A stretch of 64,000 nucleotides of DNA from Haliclona indistincta (Eukaryota > Porifera > Demospongiae > Haplosclerida > Chalinidae), in assembly GCA_964017065.1 (NCBI GenBank), contig OZ024787.1, positions 1,568,658 to 1,632,657 of the forward strand. Direction: 5' to 3'. Below, one piece after another: positions 1 to 10,310 of the stretch; the first letter of the stretch is position 1; every line of letters begins with the position of its first letter. The notes below the pieces were generated by a model. That model saw only the letters and a list, made by a program, of their open reading frames with translations, was not told where the DNA came from and searched no databases. The position numbers and the translations under genes are program-made.

Positions 1-210
1 ATGTGACTGATTTCTATACCAAACACTACAGAGTTGATAGTAACTTGGTATCCATTAAAGATCTACATTATAATAGAATTATTTCTGATTTCTAACAACA
101 AGCAACGTAACAATTACAACACTAAGAGGGAATTGCTGATGTTGATGATGGTCAACCTAACTACATATAGAGCTACACTACAGTACAGTGAGTCATGGGA
201 TACTGTATAT

Positions 211-2770
211 TCAGTCTTTGAAAACAGTTGTTTTAACGTAAGTCTTTTTACTGTCCTGGTATACCACGGCACTGTAGACCAGCCCTTTAATACTGGCATC
301 ATTTTCTCCATTGATCACACTGTAATTAACATCAGGGATCTCTTCATAGGTTGTTCTATTAGTATCATCGATAACACTATAACCAGCAAGCTGTTCCTTA
401 TCAGTAATCTCACTGTATTCACCAGGTGATGGTACAGTGTTGCAAGGTGGAGTATTGATGTGTGTTGTGCAGCTATATAGCTCGCTGTTGTCACATGTCA
501 TTGTTGGTTCATTGTCTGTGATACCAGCCATGTCATCCAACTGTGTTGGTCTGTATAGGAACTGAATAAACAATTGGTGTGCAGTCAATGTATGAACTCA
601 CTTTGTTGTTTGTTGTTGATGATGTTTAGCTCTGTAGTACAGTATGATGATAGTAGCTATAACACACACTACTAGTAGACACACTACTAGTACTACTGGT
701 ACTACTATTGCTGGGACTAGTACATTGATAACACTAGTTGCCGTACTTGATGTAGTAGTAGGTGATGGTGATACAAATGATGTAGTAATAGTAATAGTAA
801 TAGTAGTGGATAGTGTAGTAGCTGTAGATAGTGCAGTAGCTGTGGATAGTGTAGTAGCTGTGGATAGTGTAGTAGCTGTGGATAGTGTAGTAGCTGTCGA
901 TAGTGTAGTAGCTGTCGATAGTGTAGTAGCTGTGGATAGTGTAGTAGCTGTGGATAGTGTAGTAGCTGTGGATAGTGTAGTAGCTGTGGATAGTGTAGTA
1001 GCTGTGGATAGTGTAGTAGCTGTGGATAGTGTAGTAGCTGTGGATAGTGTAGTAGCTGTGGATAGTGTAGTAGCTGTGGATAGTGTAGTAGCTGTGGATA
1101 GTGTAGTAGCTGTCGATAGTGCAGTGACTTTAGATATTGATCAGGAGGAAAGAAAAATTTGGTTTACTTTATGCTATTGTTTTACTCACCTGATGGTAGT
1201 AGTGATAGTGATGGTGTAGAGGTGATTGTTCTATTGCATTCCCATAGTAGACCTTGTATATCAGGGGCACACACACAGCAGTGTATAGGTCGAGATACAT
1301 TAGCTGTGATGTTCATGACTTGACAGCCTCGTGTTAAAGTGTTTATCACAGCTGTACAATGGTTGTTCGTACAGTTCAATGTAGTGGACACACATTGAGT
1401 GAAGTCGGTATCAAAATTACTGTTATAATTACACTTATTGGTTCTTTCTTGACAAGGTCCTGTGGATGGTATGTATATGTTATACCATGCCTACCTGTGG
1501 TGTATCATGAATACACTCAGCAATAACTATTAATCCCTCAGGCTACGCCCTCGGGATTAATAGTTATTGCTTCGTGTATTCATGATACACCACGGGTAGG
1601 CATTTTATAACTGACTTGTACCATGGCAACCACAATGCCCACTGATGTCTGTAGGTTTCTATAGGATAAATAAGGGCGGCTTGCGCACTCTTTATAGTTT
1701 ACTGGTGAGGTTGACTCGCAACTCTCACCCCTTCCTATTTTTCTCTCTGGAAGGTAGATCATTTCTATGATCTTTTTTGCCCAGTGGGAGTCATGTGACT
1801 TCCTGTGGAATATCAAGATATACCACAGGAAATCACATGATAAACCGTGGAATATCTAGTTATTCCACAGGAAATCATGTGACTTTCCGTGGTATATCTG
1901 AAATCAGAGGAGGTTGGCCACGCGTCATACTTACACGCACGATCACATGACATTGAAATAGCAAAGAGCCCCGCCCACCGATGCTGCAGCATAGCTGCTG
2001 GCAGTCCAGCTACAGTCAGTGCTGTGCGAATGGAGACCAAATGTACACGAGGCTGTCCACGAGTGATGTAGAACTGCTGCTAGCAGTGATTGAATGCTGT
2101 AGCCTTGACTGGCGGTAGGCTGTGCTCAATATGCTGTACGACTGTTATAAGCGGTCCTACAATAATGTTGGCAAGCTCCAATGCTGTTTCAAATGCTCAC
2201 AGCGTTCCTTCGGCGCTCATGGTCACCGTAGACCATCTTCTGCTTCTTCCCAATGTTTCACAGTGTGGCAACCAAAACGGCCAAGCCGAGCCAAGCCTCC
2301 TGAAATACGACCTTCTTTTGGTTGGTTAACAACTTCTTGAACGCTTGCAAACAGTTTCGCTCTGTCCTGCGCCTCCAACTAGTTGCAAATCAGCAAATTC
2401 ATATAATATGAATAAATTCATGAGGTTCCAAAAGGTTCGAAAACGTCTATTAATTTAAGTTATTCATGTTGGAATTACGTCCGGCCTGTGCGGTCACATG
2501 AACTCGGCCTACGCATTGCATACGTAGAAATGATGATCGATGACGCGTGGCCAACCTCCTCTGATCTGAAATACACCACTGGCGGTGCCTTTGAAAATAA
2601 GGCTTCCCATGGTACAAGTAATGATATACACTAGCAGAGGTTGTAGACTAATACATTTAAGTGCTACATTTCATTACCTCAGTAACCTCACCTGGTTGCT
2701 GGTCTTGTGCTGATCCAGTATTGATCCCAACACATACTATCAGTAGAACCACCAACTCACTGGACACCAT
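211..2770 (-). CDS. Array gene A: predicted type I membrane receptor, ITAM-like tail
   Basis: Exons (minus strand): 2692-2770, 1190-1459, 602-1127, 211-550; phases 1,1,2 close exactly, giving 404 aa. Exon 1 starts at ATG with a hydrophobic signal peptide (MVSSELVVLLIVCVG...TGSAQ). Exon 2 is a 90-residue domain with ten Cys, including a CC pair in IHCCVC and a last Cys followed by Asn. Exon 3 has about 17 copies of an 18-bp unit reading LSTATT (mucin-like stalk), then the helix VVLVVCLLVVCVIATIIIL and the basic YYRAKHHQQQTTK. Exon 4 is cytoplasmic with ELYS, YSEITDKEQLAGYSVI (YxxI-x8-YxxI, matches the ITAM consensus), VNYSVI and one LVYSAV. It lacks the Gln-rich linker and second YSAV found in B and D. 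Intron 1 is enlarged by transposons. All splice sites are GT/AG. Ligand and function are unknown; a signalling receptor role is inferred from the tail only. Confidence 0.8.
1473..2619. mobile_element. Nested inverted-repeat elements inserted in intron 1 of gene A
   Basis: Compared with genes E and F, where the intron runs directly from GTATGTAATGATATACAC, about 1.15 kb is inserted here. It contains a near-perfect palindrome at 1485-1612 (TGCCTACCTGTGGTGTATCA and its complement), outer ends that match as CTTGTACCATGG (1616) and CCATGGTACAAG (2606), and an inner pair of ~36-bp inverted repeats including GAGGAGGTTGGCCACGCGTC at about 1905 and 2540. No intact transposase is visible. These look like MITEs nested in one another; the class is not determined. 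Confidence 0.6.
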
Positions 2771-3009
2771 TACTAACACACCTGATATACTGACAGTGAT
2801 AACAGTACCTACATGTATGATACACAATCGTTGTAAAACACTTTGAGTCGATACTTGTGCCTAGTGTAATCTAAACAATTTTAATTTGATGTTGTTTGTG
2901 TTTCATTAAGTGTGTTACCATACTCAGGAACAGCATCACAAGAACACATTATTTAAAAAAAAACAGCTAAAGGATAATAATCATTAGTGTGCCCATTTGT
3001 TATATTTGC

Positions 3010-3185
3010 TTGCCTTGGTGGGGTGGTCTCTCTCAAGTAGTCTAAGCAGTGTGAACAGCAATGGTACTAGCTCTATACTGACAGGTCAGCTAGATCAACG
3101 TCAGAACCTACTGTTAGTGCTACTAATATAAACATAATGCTGCCACGCCCACCTACAGCTAAGTAGCTATCATAACATGTGGATA
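3010..3185 (-). promoter_or_regulatory. Conserved upstream block, candidate promoter of gene A
   Basis: Lies 240-415 bp upstream of the gene A ATG. On the minus strand it reads GGTGGGCGTGGCAGC (GC/CACCC-box like) followed closely by GTTTATATTAG (TATA-like), then a ~100-bp conserved leader. The same block occurs once upstream of most array genes (6905, 9045, 16195, 18535, 26305, 28670, 31255). Its position and conservation suggest a core promoter. This is inference; it could also be a hitch-hiking part of the duplicated unit. Confidence 0.45.
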
Positions 3186-3413
3186 GCATGTGACTGGTTT
3201 CTACACTGCCTTCAGCAAAACACTACATAGTTGATAGTAACTTGAATATTGATATCCATTAAAATCTCCATTGTGATAGAAATGAATACTGATTTCTCTA
3301 ATAACAAGCAACGTAACAAAAACACTAAGAGGGAATAACTGATGTTGATGATGGTCAACCTAACTACATATAGAGCTACACTACAGTACAGTGAGTCATG
3401 GGATACTGTATCT

Positions 3414-4769
3414 TCAGTCTTTGAAAACTGTTGTTTTAACGGTAGTTTTTGTACCATCCTTGACTACCACAGCACTGTAGACCAGCCCTTCAATACTGTT
3501 GTCTGGTACTGACTGCTGCTGCTGGCTGTCGTCAAGAACTGCTGTTGTTTTAACAGTGGTCTTTTTACCATCCTGGGATATCACAGCACTGTAGACTAGC
3601 CCTTCAATACTGGCATCCTTTTCCTCATTGATCACACTGTAATTAGCATGAGGGATCTCTTCATAGGTTTTTTTATTAGTATCATCTATAACACTGTAAC
3701 CAGCAAGCTGTTCCTTATCAGTAATCTCACTGTATTCACCAGGTGGTGGTACAGTGTTGCAAGGTGTAGTATTGATGTGTGTTGTGTGGCTATACAGCTC
3801 GCTATTATCACATGTCATTGTTGATTCTTTATCTGTGATATCAGCCAGGCTATCCAACTGTGTTGGTCTGTATAGGAACTGAATAAACATTGGTGTGCAG
3901 TCAATTCATGAACTCACTTTGTTGTTTGTTGTTGATGGTGTTTAGCTCTGTAGTACAGTATGATGATAGTAGCTATAACACACACTACTAGTAGACACAC
4001 TACTAGTGTTACTACTACACTGATAATGACATCAGTTTTCATGGCGATTGTTGGTATGATGACCATAGTAGGTGTGATATTGCTTATGTTGGTACTGTCA
4101 GCTGTACTAGTATCGTCAGCTATAGTAACAGCTGGAACGGTAATCAATATTGTGTCACCAATGTTAGTTGTCGTAGTTACTGTGGTAGTATCAGTAGTGG
4201 TCACCATGGATAATTTATTGCCATGGAAAGCAGTAGTGATTTCTGTCTTTAATAGTGCAGTAGCTGTGGATAGTTAAATACAGGAGTTAATAAATTTCCA
4301 TTGAAAACAACACTACACTCTTTGATATTATACTCACTTAGTGGTAGTGGCGAGGGCATGGTTATATAACTGCAATTCCATATTAGATTAGTACGGGCTG
4401 TTGCATTTGATTGTGGTGTACATAGACAGCAATGAATATCTACTGGTGTATCAGCTGGGATGTCTATAAAATTTTGGCAATTTCTTTGTTCAGTGTTTAT
4501 CACAGCTGTGCAATTATTTTTCACACAGTTCAATGTAGTGGACACACATTGAGTGGTGTCGTTATCATGAGCTGAATGAAAAGGCTGGCATTTGTTAGTG
4601 TTATCATCTTCACATGTTTCTGTGGAAAAGTCAACAACTTAACATGTAGGCTATGGTAATACTTTGTGTGTGGGTTAGTAACTAACTCACTTGTTGGGTC
4701 GTGTTGTGCTGATCCAGTATTGATCCCAACACATACTATCAGTAGAACCACCAACTCACTGGACACCAT
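3414..4769 (-). CDS. Array gene B: predicted type I membrane receptor, ITAM-like tail, non-repeat stalk
   Basis: Exons 4691-4769, 4338-4619, 3918-4263, 3414-3867; phases close to 386 aa. The signal peptide is as in gene A. The exon 2 domain keeps the Cys spacing (ETCEDDN...QCVSTTLNC...IHCCLC...WNCS) but is one of the most diverged in sequence and a little longer. The stalk has only a remnant of the LSTATT unit and is instead rich in TTTDTTTVTTTTN-type sequence. Transmembrane and basic segments are almost identical to the paralogues. The tail has YSEITDKEQLAGYSVI, ANYSVI and two LVYSAV motifs separated by a Gln-rich linker (SQQQQS). No frame lesion was seen. A signalling receptor role is inferred. 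Confidence 0.8.
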
Positions 4770-4985
4770 TACTAACAGATACTGACAGTACACTAGTACC
4801 TATGCTGTTTTGTTTAGTCAGCCAAGTTGCATCACAGGAGAACATATGGTGCTGTCTGATATACATGTATAAGATAAATGTATTCACTTTGGTGTCACGA
4901 GGTGCAGGCTGTTGTACACAAGCAAGAATATATTTAGTAATGAGTATGCTCTTTATATGTGGAAGTGTATCGAATGATTGTATCA

Positions 4986-5090
4986 TGGCACCGCCTGTGG
5001 TGTATTTCAGATATACGTGTACCCCAGAATTACAGGATTTCCTGTGGAATATCAGATATTCTACGGGAAGTCATTTTCACTGAAGGAAAC
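4986..5090. mobile_element. Short MITE-like fragment between genes B and C
   Basis: The stretch CCTGTGGTGTATTTCAGATA...TTTCCTGTGGAATATCAGATATTC is related to the element cluster in gene A intron 1 (1810-1900). The conserved promoter block seen upstream of other copies is missing here, so this insertion may have replaced it. No coding potential. Confidence 0.4.
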
Positions 5091-5171
5091 TGTATGTTGA
5101 TAATTATACAACCATGCAAAAGAAAATGTTGGTTTATCTGTACTAAACTAGCTATACATAAACACTATCTG

Positions 5172-6634
5172 CTACAATAATGAGGTCTTAGTCTTTGAAG
5201 AGACTGTTGTTTTCACAGTAGTCTTGATACCATCCTTGACTACCACAGCACTGTAGACCAGCCCCTCATTACTGGTGTCTGATACTGACTGCTGCTGCTG
5301 CTGCTGCTCATCAATCTGTGCTGTTGTTTTCACAGTAGTCTTGATACCATCCTGACGTACCACAGCACTGTAGACCAGCCCATCATTGCTAGCATCTTGT
5401 GCCTCAGTAATCACACTGTAATCAGCAGGGATCTCCTCTTTGGTTGTTTTAACAATAGTGCCGATAGCACTGTAACCAGCAAACTGTTCCTCCTCAGTAA
5501 AATCACTTTGTTTGTCAGGTAGTGGGCCTTCAGTGCTGTATGGTAGGGTCTGGCTGTATAGCTCACTATTATCACAAGTCAGTGTTTGTTCACTCTCTGT
5601 GATATCAGCCATGTTATCCAACTGATGGTGTATTCGTCTACATGTGATAACATAATACACATGTTGCAGGTAACATAAACCATAAACTCACTTTGTTGTT
5701 TGTTGTTGATGGTGTTTAGCTCTGTAGTACAGTATGATGATAGTAGCTATAACACACACTACTAGTAGACACACTACTAGTACTACTACTACTGGTGCTA
5801 CTATTGCTGGGACTACTGCACTATTACTAGCACTAGTTGCCATACTTGATGTGGCGATCATAGTACTAATTATAACACCATCAGTTGCAATGAATGTTGT
5901 TATTGGCTGAACTGCAATATTATTGGTAGTAGTAGGTGAGTCAAGGGAGGCACTAGTAGTCACAGTCTGTAGTGTAGTAGCTATGGATAGTGCAGTAGCT
6001 GTGGATAGTGTAGTAGCTGTGGATAGTGTAGTAGCTGTGGATAGTGTAGGAAATGTGGATAGTGTAGTAGCTGTGGATAGTGTAGTAGCTGTGGATAGTG
6101 TAGTAGCTGTGGATAGTGTAGTAGCTGTGGATATTGATTTGGAGGAAAGAAGTATTCATTGGTTTACTCCATGGTATTGTTTGTTGTTTTACTTACCTGA
6201 TGGTAGTAGTGATAGTGATGGTGTAGAGGTGATTGTTGTATTGCATTCCCATCGTAGACCGTGTATATCAGAGGCACACTGACAGCAATATATAGGTTGA
6301 GATACATTAGCTCCGATGTTCATGAATTGACAGCCTCGTGTTTCAGTGTTTATTTCAGCTGTACAATAGTTGTTTGTACAGTTAATTGTAGTGGGGACAC
6401 ATTGAGTGGTGTTAACATCATAATTACTGTTAAAATTGCATTTATTAGTTCCTTCTTGACAAGGTTCTGTGGATAGTAATCATAGTATGTACTGATATAC
6501 GCTAGCAGAGGTTGTAGACTAATACATTTAGGTGCTACATTTCATTAACTCAGCTCACCTAGTTGGTCTTGTGCTGATCCAGTATTGATCCCAACACATA
6601 CTATCAGTAGAACCACCAACTCACTGGACACCAT
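5172..6634 (-). CDS. Array gene C: predicted type I membrane receptor, tail class without a complete ITAM
   Basis: Exons 6559-6634, 6197-6466, 5692-6124, 5172-5637; in phase, 414 aa. Exon 2 has the usual ten-Cys pattern (EPCQEGTNKC...INCTNNYC...IYCCQC...WECN). The stalk carries about nine 18-bp units, one degenerate, plus a SPTTTNNIAVQPITTF segment shared with D, E and H. The tail belongs to a second class: the position of the first ITAM tyrosine reads KQSDFTEEEQFAGYSAI, so only the second tyrosine is left. It keeps LPYST, AGYSAI, ADYSVI and two LVYSAV motifs. The last residues differ from all paralogues: a 2-bp gain (GTCTCTTCAAAG against GTCTTCAAAG) changes the end TVFKD* into TVSSKTKTSLL*. 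Confidence 0.78.
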
Positions 6635-6904
6635 TACTAACACACCTGATATACTGACAGCAGTCACACTAACCTACATGTATGATACACTAACATTATA
6701 AAACACATTGAGTCGATACATGTATAATCAGCCTAATGTTATCTAAACATTTCAATTTAATGTTGTTTGTGTTTCTTTAAGGCATGTTATCATACTCTGG
6801 AACACCATCACATGAACACATATTGAAAAAACAGTTAAAGGATAGTGATGCCAATATTTATGAAAAGGCAGAGTCAAGTTTTACTTTCATGCCATTGGTT
6901 ATAA

Positions 6905-7090
6905 AATTATTTGCTTGCCTTGGTGGGGTGATTTCTTTCAAGTAGTCTAAGCAGTATGAACAGCAATGGTACTAGCTCTATACTGACAGGTCAGCTAGAT
7001 CAGCGTCAGAACCTACTGTTAGTGCTACTAATATAAACATAATGCTGCCACGCCCACCTACAGCTGAGTAGCTATCATAACATGTGGCTA
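6905..7090 (-). promoter_or_regulatory. Conserved upstream block, candidate promoter of gene C
   Basis: Same GC-box plus TATA-like arrangement (complement of AATATAAACATAATGCTGCC and the adjacent CACGCCCACC), about 390 bp upstream of the gene C start. Confidence 0.45.
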
Positions 7091-7299
7091 GCATGTGACT
7101 GGTTTCTATAGCAAACGCTACAAAGTTGATAGTAACTTGAATAATGATATCTATTAAAAATCCACATTGTAATACTGATTTCTCTAACAACAAGCAACTC
7201 AACCATTACAACACTAAGAGGGAACTGATGTTGATGATGGTCAACCTAACTACATATAGAGCTACACTACAGTACAGTGAGTCATGGGATACTGTATTT

Positions 7300-8785
7300 T
7301 CAGTCTTTGAAAACGGTTGTTTTAACGGTAGTTTTCGTACCATCCTTGACTACCACAGCACTGTAGACCAGCCCCTCATTACTGGTGTCTGATACTGGTT
7401 GCTGCTGCTGCTGGCTGTCGTCAATAACTGCTGTTGTCTTAACAGTTGTCTTTTTGCCATCCTGAGATACCACGGCACTGTAGACCAGCCCTTCAATACT
7501 GGCATCCTTTTCCTCATTGATCACACTGTAATTAACATCAGGGATCTCTTCATTGTTTGTTTTAGTGGTACCATCGATAACACTGTAACCAGCAAGCTGT
7601 TCCTCATCAGTAATCTCACTGTATTCACCAGGTGATGGTACAGTGTTGCAAGGTGTAGTATTGATGTGTGTTGTGTGGTTATACAGCTCGCTATTATCAC
7701 ATGTCATTGTTGATTCATTGCCTGTAATACCAGCCATGTTATCCAACTGTGTTGGTCTGCATAGAAAATGAATAAACTTTGACATACATTAATTATGTTA
7801 TAAACTCACTTTGTTGTTTGTTGTTGATGGTGTTTAGCTCTGTAGTACAGTATGATGATAGTAGCTATAACACACACTACTAGTAGACATACTACTAGTA
7901 CTACTGTTACTAGTATTGCTGGAACTACTGCACTAATACTAGCACTGGTTGCTGTACTTGATGTGACGATCATAGTAGTAGTTATAACACCATCAGTTGC
8001 AATGAATGTCGTTATTGGCTGAACTGCAATAGTATTGGTAGTAGTAGGTAAGTCAAGGGAGACACTAGTAGTCACAGTCTGTAGTGCAGTATCTGTGGAT
8101 AATGCAGTAGCTGTGGATAATGCAGTAGCTGTGGATAGTGCAGTAGCTGTGGATAGTGTAGTAGCTGTGGATAGTGTAGTAGCTGTGGATAGTATAGTAG
8201 ATGTGGATGGTGTAGTAGCTGTTAGTGTAGTAGCTGTGGATAGTGTAGTAGCTGTGGATAGTGCAGTAGCTGTGGATAGTGCAGTAGCTGTGGATAGTGC
8301 AGTAGCTGTAGTTATAGATTAGGAGGAAAAAAATGGTTTACTCCATGCTATTGTTTGTTGTTTTACTCACCTGATGGTAGTAGTGATAGTGAGAATGAAG
8401 TTATTATATTACAGCCCCATCGTAGATTTGATATATTTGTTGCACCAAGGTAACACATACAGCAGTGGATAGGTAGAGATACATTAGCTCCGATGTTCAT
8501 GACTTGGCATACTTCTCGTGTTACAGTCTTTATCACAGCTGTACAGCCATTGTTCGTGCAGTTCAATGTAGTGGACACACATTGAGTGCGGTTGGTATCA
8601 AAAGCCGTGTTAATACCACATATATTAGTTGTAGCTTGACAAAGTTCTGTGGATAGTGTGTAACAATGATATGGCACTAGCAGAGTTTGTAGACTGCTAG
8701 AATATGACACTAGCTCACCTTGTGCTGATCCAGTATTGATCTCAACACATACTATCAGTAGAACCACCAACTCACTGGACACCAT
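7300..8785 (-). CDS. Array gene D: predicted type I membrane receptor, ITAM-like tail
   Basis: Exons 8719-8785, 8371-8646, 7810-8305, 7300-7756; in phase, 431 aa. It has a shorter exon 1 (22 codons plus one base). The Cys-rich domain has an extra loop residue set (MCYLGATNISNLRWGCN) with the same Cys order. The stalk has about 12 units of the 18-bp repeat with A/T variants (STATAL and STATTL). The tail is the fullest of the family: ELYN, GEYSEITDEEQLAGYSVI (ITAM consensus), VNYSVI, LVYSAV, a QQQQQ linker and a second LVYSAV, ending TVFKD. The intron between exons 1 and 2 happens to be open in frame, which can mislead gene prediction, but the donor and acceptor match the paralogues. Confidence 0.8.
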
Positions 8786-9044
8786 TACTAACACACCTGA
8801 TATACTGACAGCAGTCACAGTAACCTACATGCAAACATTATAAAACACATTAAGTCGATACATGTACAATCAGCCTAACGTAATCTAAACAATTTTAATT
8901 TGTGTTTCATTAAGGTATTTTTATCATACTCTGAAACACCATCACAAGAACACATATTGATTTTCAGCTATAGGATAATAATATGAAAAAGCAGATTCAA
9001 GTTTAAGTTTCATGCTAATTGAATTATGTTTAAAAAGTAGATCA

Positions 9045-9205
9045 TGATCTGCTTGCCTTGGTGGGTTGGTCTCTCTCAAGTAGTCTAAGCAGTGTGAACA
9101 GCAATGGTACTAGCTCTATACTGACAGGTCAGGATCAGCGTCAGAACCTACTGTTAGTGCTACTAATATAAACATAATGCTGCCACGCCCACCTACAGCT
9201 GTGTA
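9045..9205 (-). promoter_or_regulatory. Conserved upstream block, candidate promoter of gene D
   Basis: Copy of the conserved block about 380 bp upstream of the gene D start; TATA-like at 9165-9175 on the minus strand. Its distal end (GTGTAGCTA) is cut by the MITE that starts at 9210. Confidence 0.45.
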
Positions 9206-9209
9206 GCTA

Positions 9210-9377
9210 CCGTAAGAGGGAAATTTTCAGCCTATTCGCGAAAATTTTATCTGTGAATGTCTTGTTTTAGTTGACAAAGATAGGGCAATAGCGCTGATTT
9301 GCGAAAATATTATTCGCGAAATGCTCTAACCCGCGCATTCACGAAATTTTCTCCCTTGAAAATTTCTTACTATACAG
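9210..9377. mobile_element. TA-target MITE (family 1, copy 1)
   Basis: About 168 bp with imperfect terminal inverted repeats (CCGTAAGAGGGAAATTTT against CTGTATAGTAAGAAATTTTC). It is inserted in the array consensus GTAGCTATCATAACATG so that TA is duplicated on both sides. A second copy with the same core (TGACAAAGATAGGGCAATAG) lies in a dynein intron at 62499-62688. Non-coding; mariner-like by target site only. Confidence 0.65.
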
Positions 9378-9379
9378 TA

Positions 9380-10110
9380 TCATAACATGGTTTCTATACT
9401 GCCTTCAGCTATATCGCCCAGGAAGTCACGCTCTCTTCCTGGGGATATATATCCTCCAGGAAGTCAGCTGACTTCAAAAAGTTGCCTCCCACTTACCCTT
9501 TCAATACGAAAGGAGGAGAGGCTGGCTTCACATAGAGTAAATCCGAAGTTTCCTTTGACGAGATTGCGGCGATTTTATAGCACTCAAGATTCATGATACT
9601 TGTGGGGCTCAAATAGTGCAAAGAAATGGCGTCTTGAATTTGTGGACAACAAAATAACACAGCCATAATCATGTAAAGGGAACTATCTGCAGCATTTAAA
9701 AAGCACAACTAAGTTTGGAGCGTGAACCAAGCTCGTTGGGAGGGCCAAGCTCAAGCTTAACAAAGGACGCGTTACTCGACCGACTGACAGTGACGAACGA
9801 CGCTGGTAACGGGCAAGTTGTTGGTAAGAATGGCTGGACAAACTACTGCAACTTAGGTTTGTTAAGCTGCAAGGCTAAAGCAGGACCCACGTATGCCTCA
9901 GCGAGGCTTACCTTTGCTGTCAGTTCTTCGGGCGGTCAACCAACGATCAGTCCCGCCCTCGACAAAGTTGGCTTATCCACGTTAGTAAACGGATGAAAGT
10001 CTGTGCAGAGAGCCAGTCTTGCTGTTGGATCTGAGAGCTTCCTGAGCTACAAAATGGTTAACCCATGGGTTAACCTATACTTAAAAATCTACATTGCAAT
10101 AGAAATTATT
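9380..10110. other. Non-array spacer, origin unknown
   Basis: This stretch does not match the array consensus. It includes a short palindromic part near 9405-9465 (CAGGAAGTCACGC...TTCCTGGGGATATATATCC) and a 93-codon open frame at 9715-9996 with no recognisable motif, which I do not call as a gene. It may be an unclassified insertion. Confidence 0.4.
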
Positions 10111-10246
10111 ACTGGTTTCTTTAACAACAAGCAACTCAACAATTACAACACTAAGAGGGAGTAACTGATGTTGATGATGGTCAACCTAACTACGTACATG
10201 TATAGAGCTACACTACAGTACAGTGAGTCATGGGATACTGTATTTT

Positions 10247-10310
10247 CAGTCTTTGAAAACGGTTGTTTTAACGGTAGTTTTCGTACCATCTTGGACTACT
10301 ATAGCACTGT
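10247..10310 (-). pseudogene. 3' fragment of an array receptor gene
   Basis: About 64 bp matches the end of the array cytoplasmic exon (complement of TACCATC...GTCTTTGAAAAC; residues YSxVV..DGTKTTVKTTVFKD). It then breaks abruptly at GTAGATGTTTC into unrelated sequence that begins the duplicated segment. The usual 3' flank is kept to its left (10110-10246). It is a truncated remnant. Confidence 0.75.

Noticed and set aside
810..1127. Regular short repeat resembling a CRISPR array
   Set aside because: Contiguous 18-bp coding units without spacers, inside an exon of a eukaryotic gene.
644..1219. Long plus-strand frames of VVAVDS repeats (also 5923, 8035, 12877, 25111)
   Set aside because: They are antisense shadows of the 18-bp stalk repeat; the repeat has no stop in several frames. 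The minus-strand LSTATT frame joins in phase with conserved exons.
1190..1459. Assigning the Cys-rich domain to the Ly6/uPAR (LU) family
   Set aside because: The final CC and Cys-Asn are suggestive, but the spacing of the first cysteines does not fit well enough to claim it.
5953..6159. Minus-strand TIHSYY repeat frames (also 12931-13248)
   Set aside because: Another frame of the same minisatellite; it does not connect to the transmembrane exon.
8646..8818. Single continuous exon covering the Cys-rich domain and signal peptide of gene D
   Set aside because: The intron is open by chance. The same donor and acceptor positions as in all paralogues give the correct phase.
9715..9996. 93-codon open frame
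   Set aside because: No signal peptide, motif, paralogue or splice context; expected by chance in non-array sequence.
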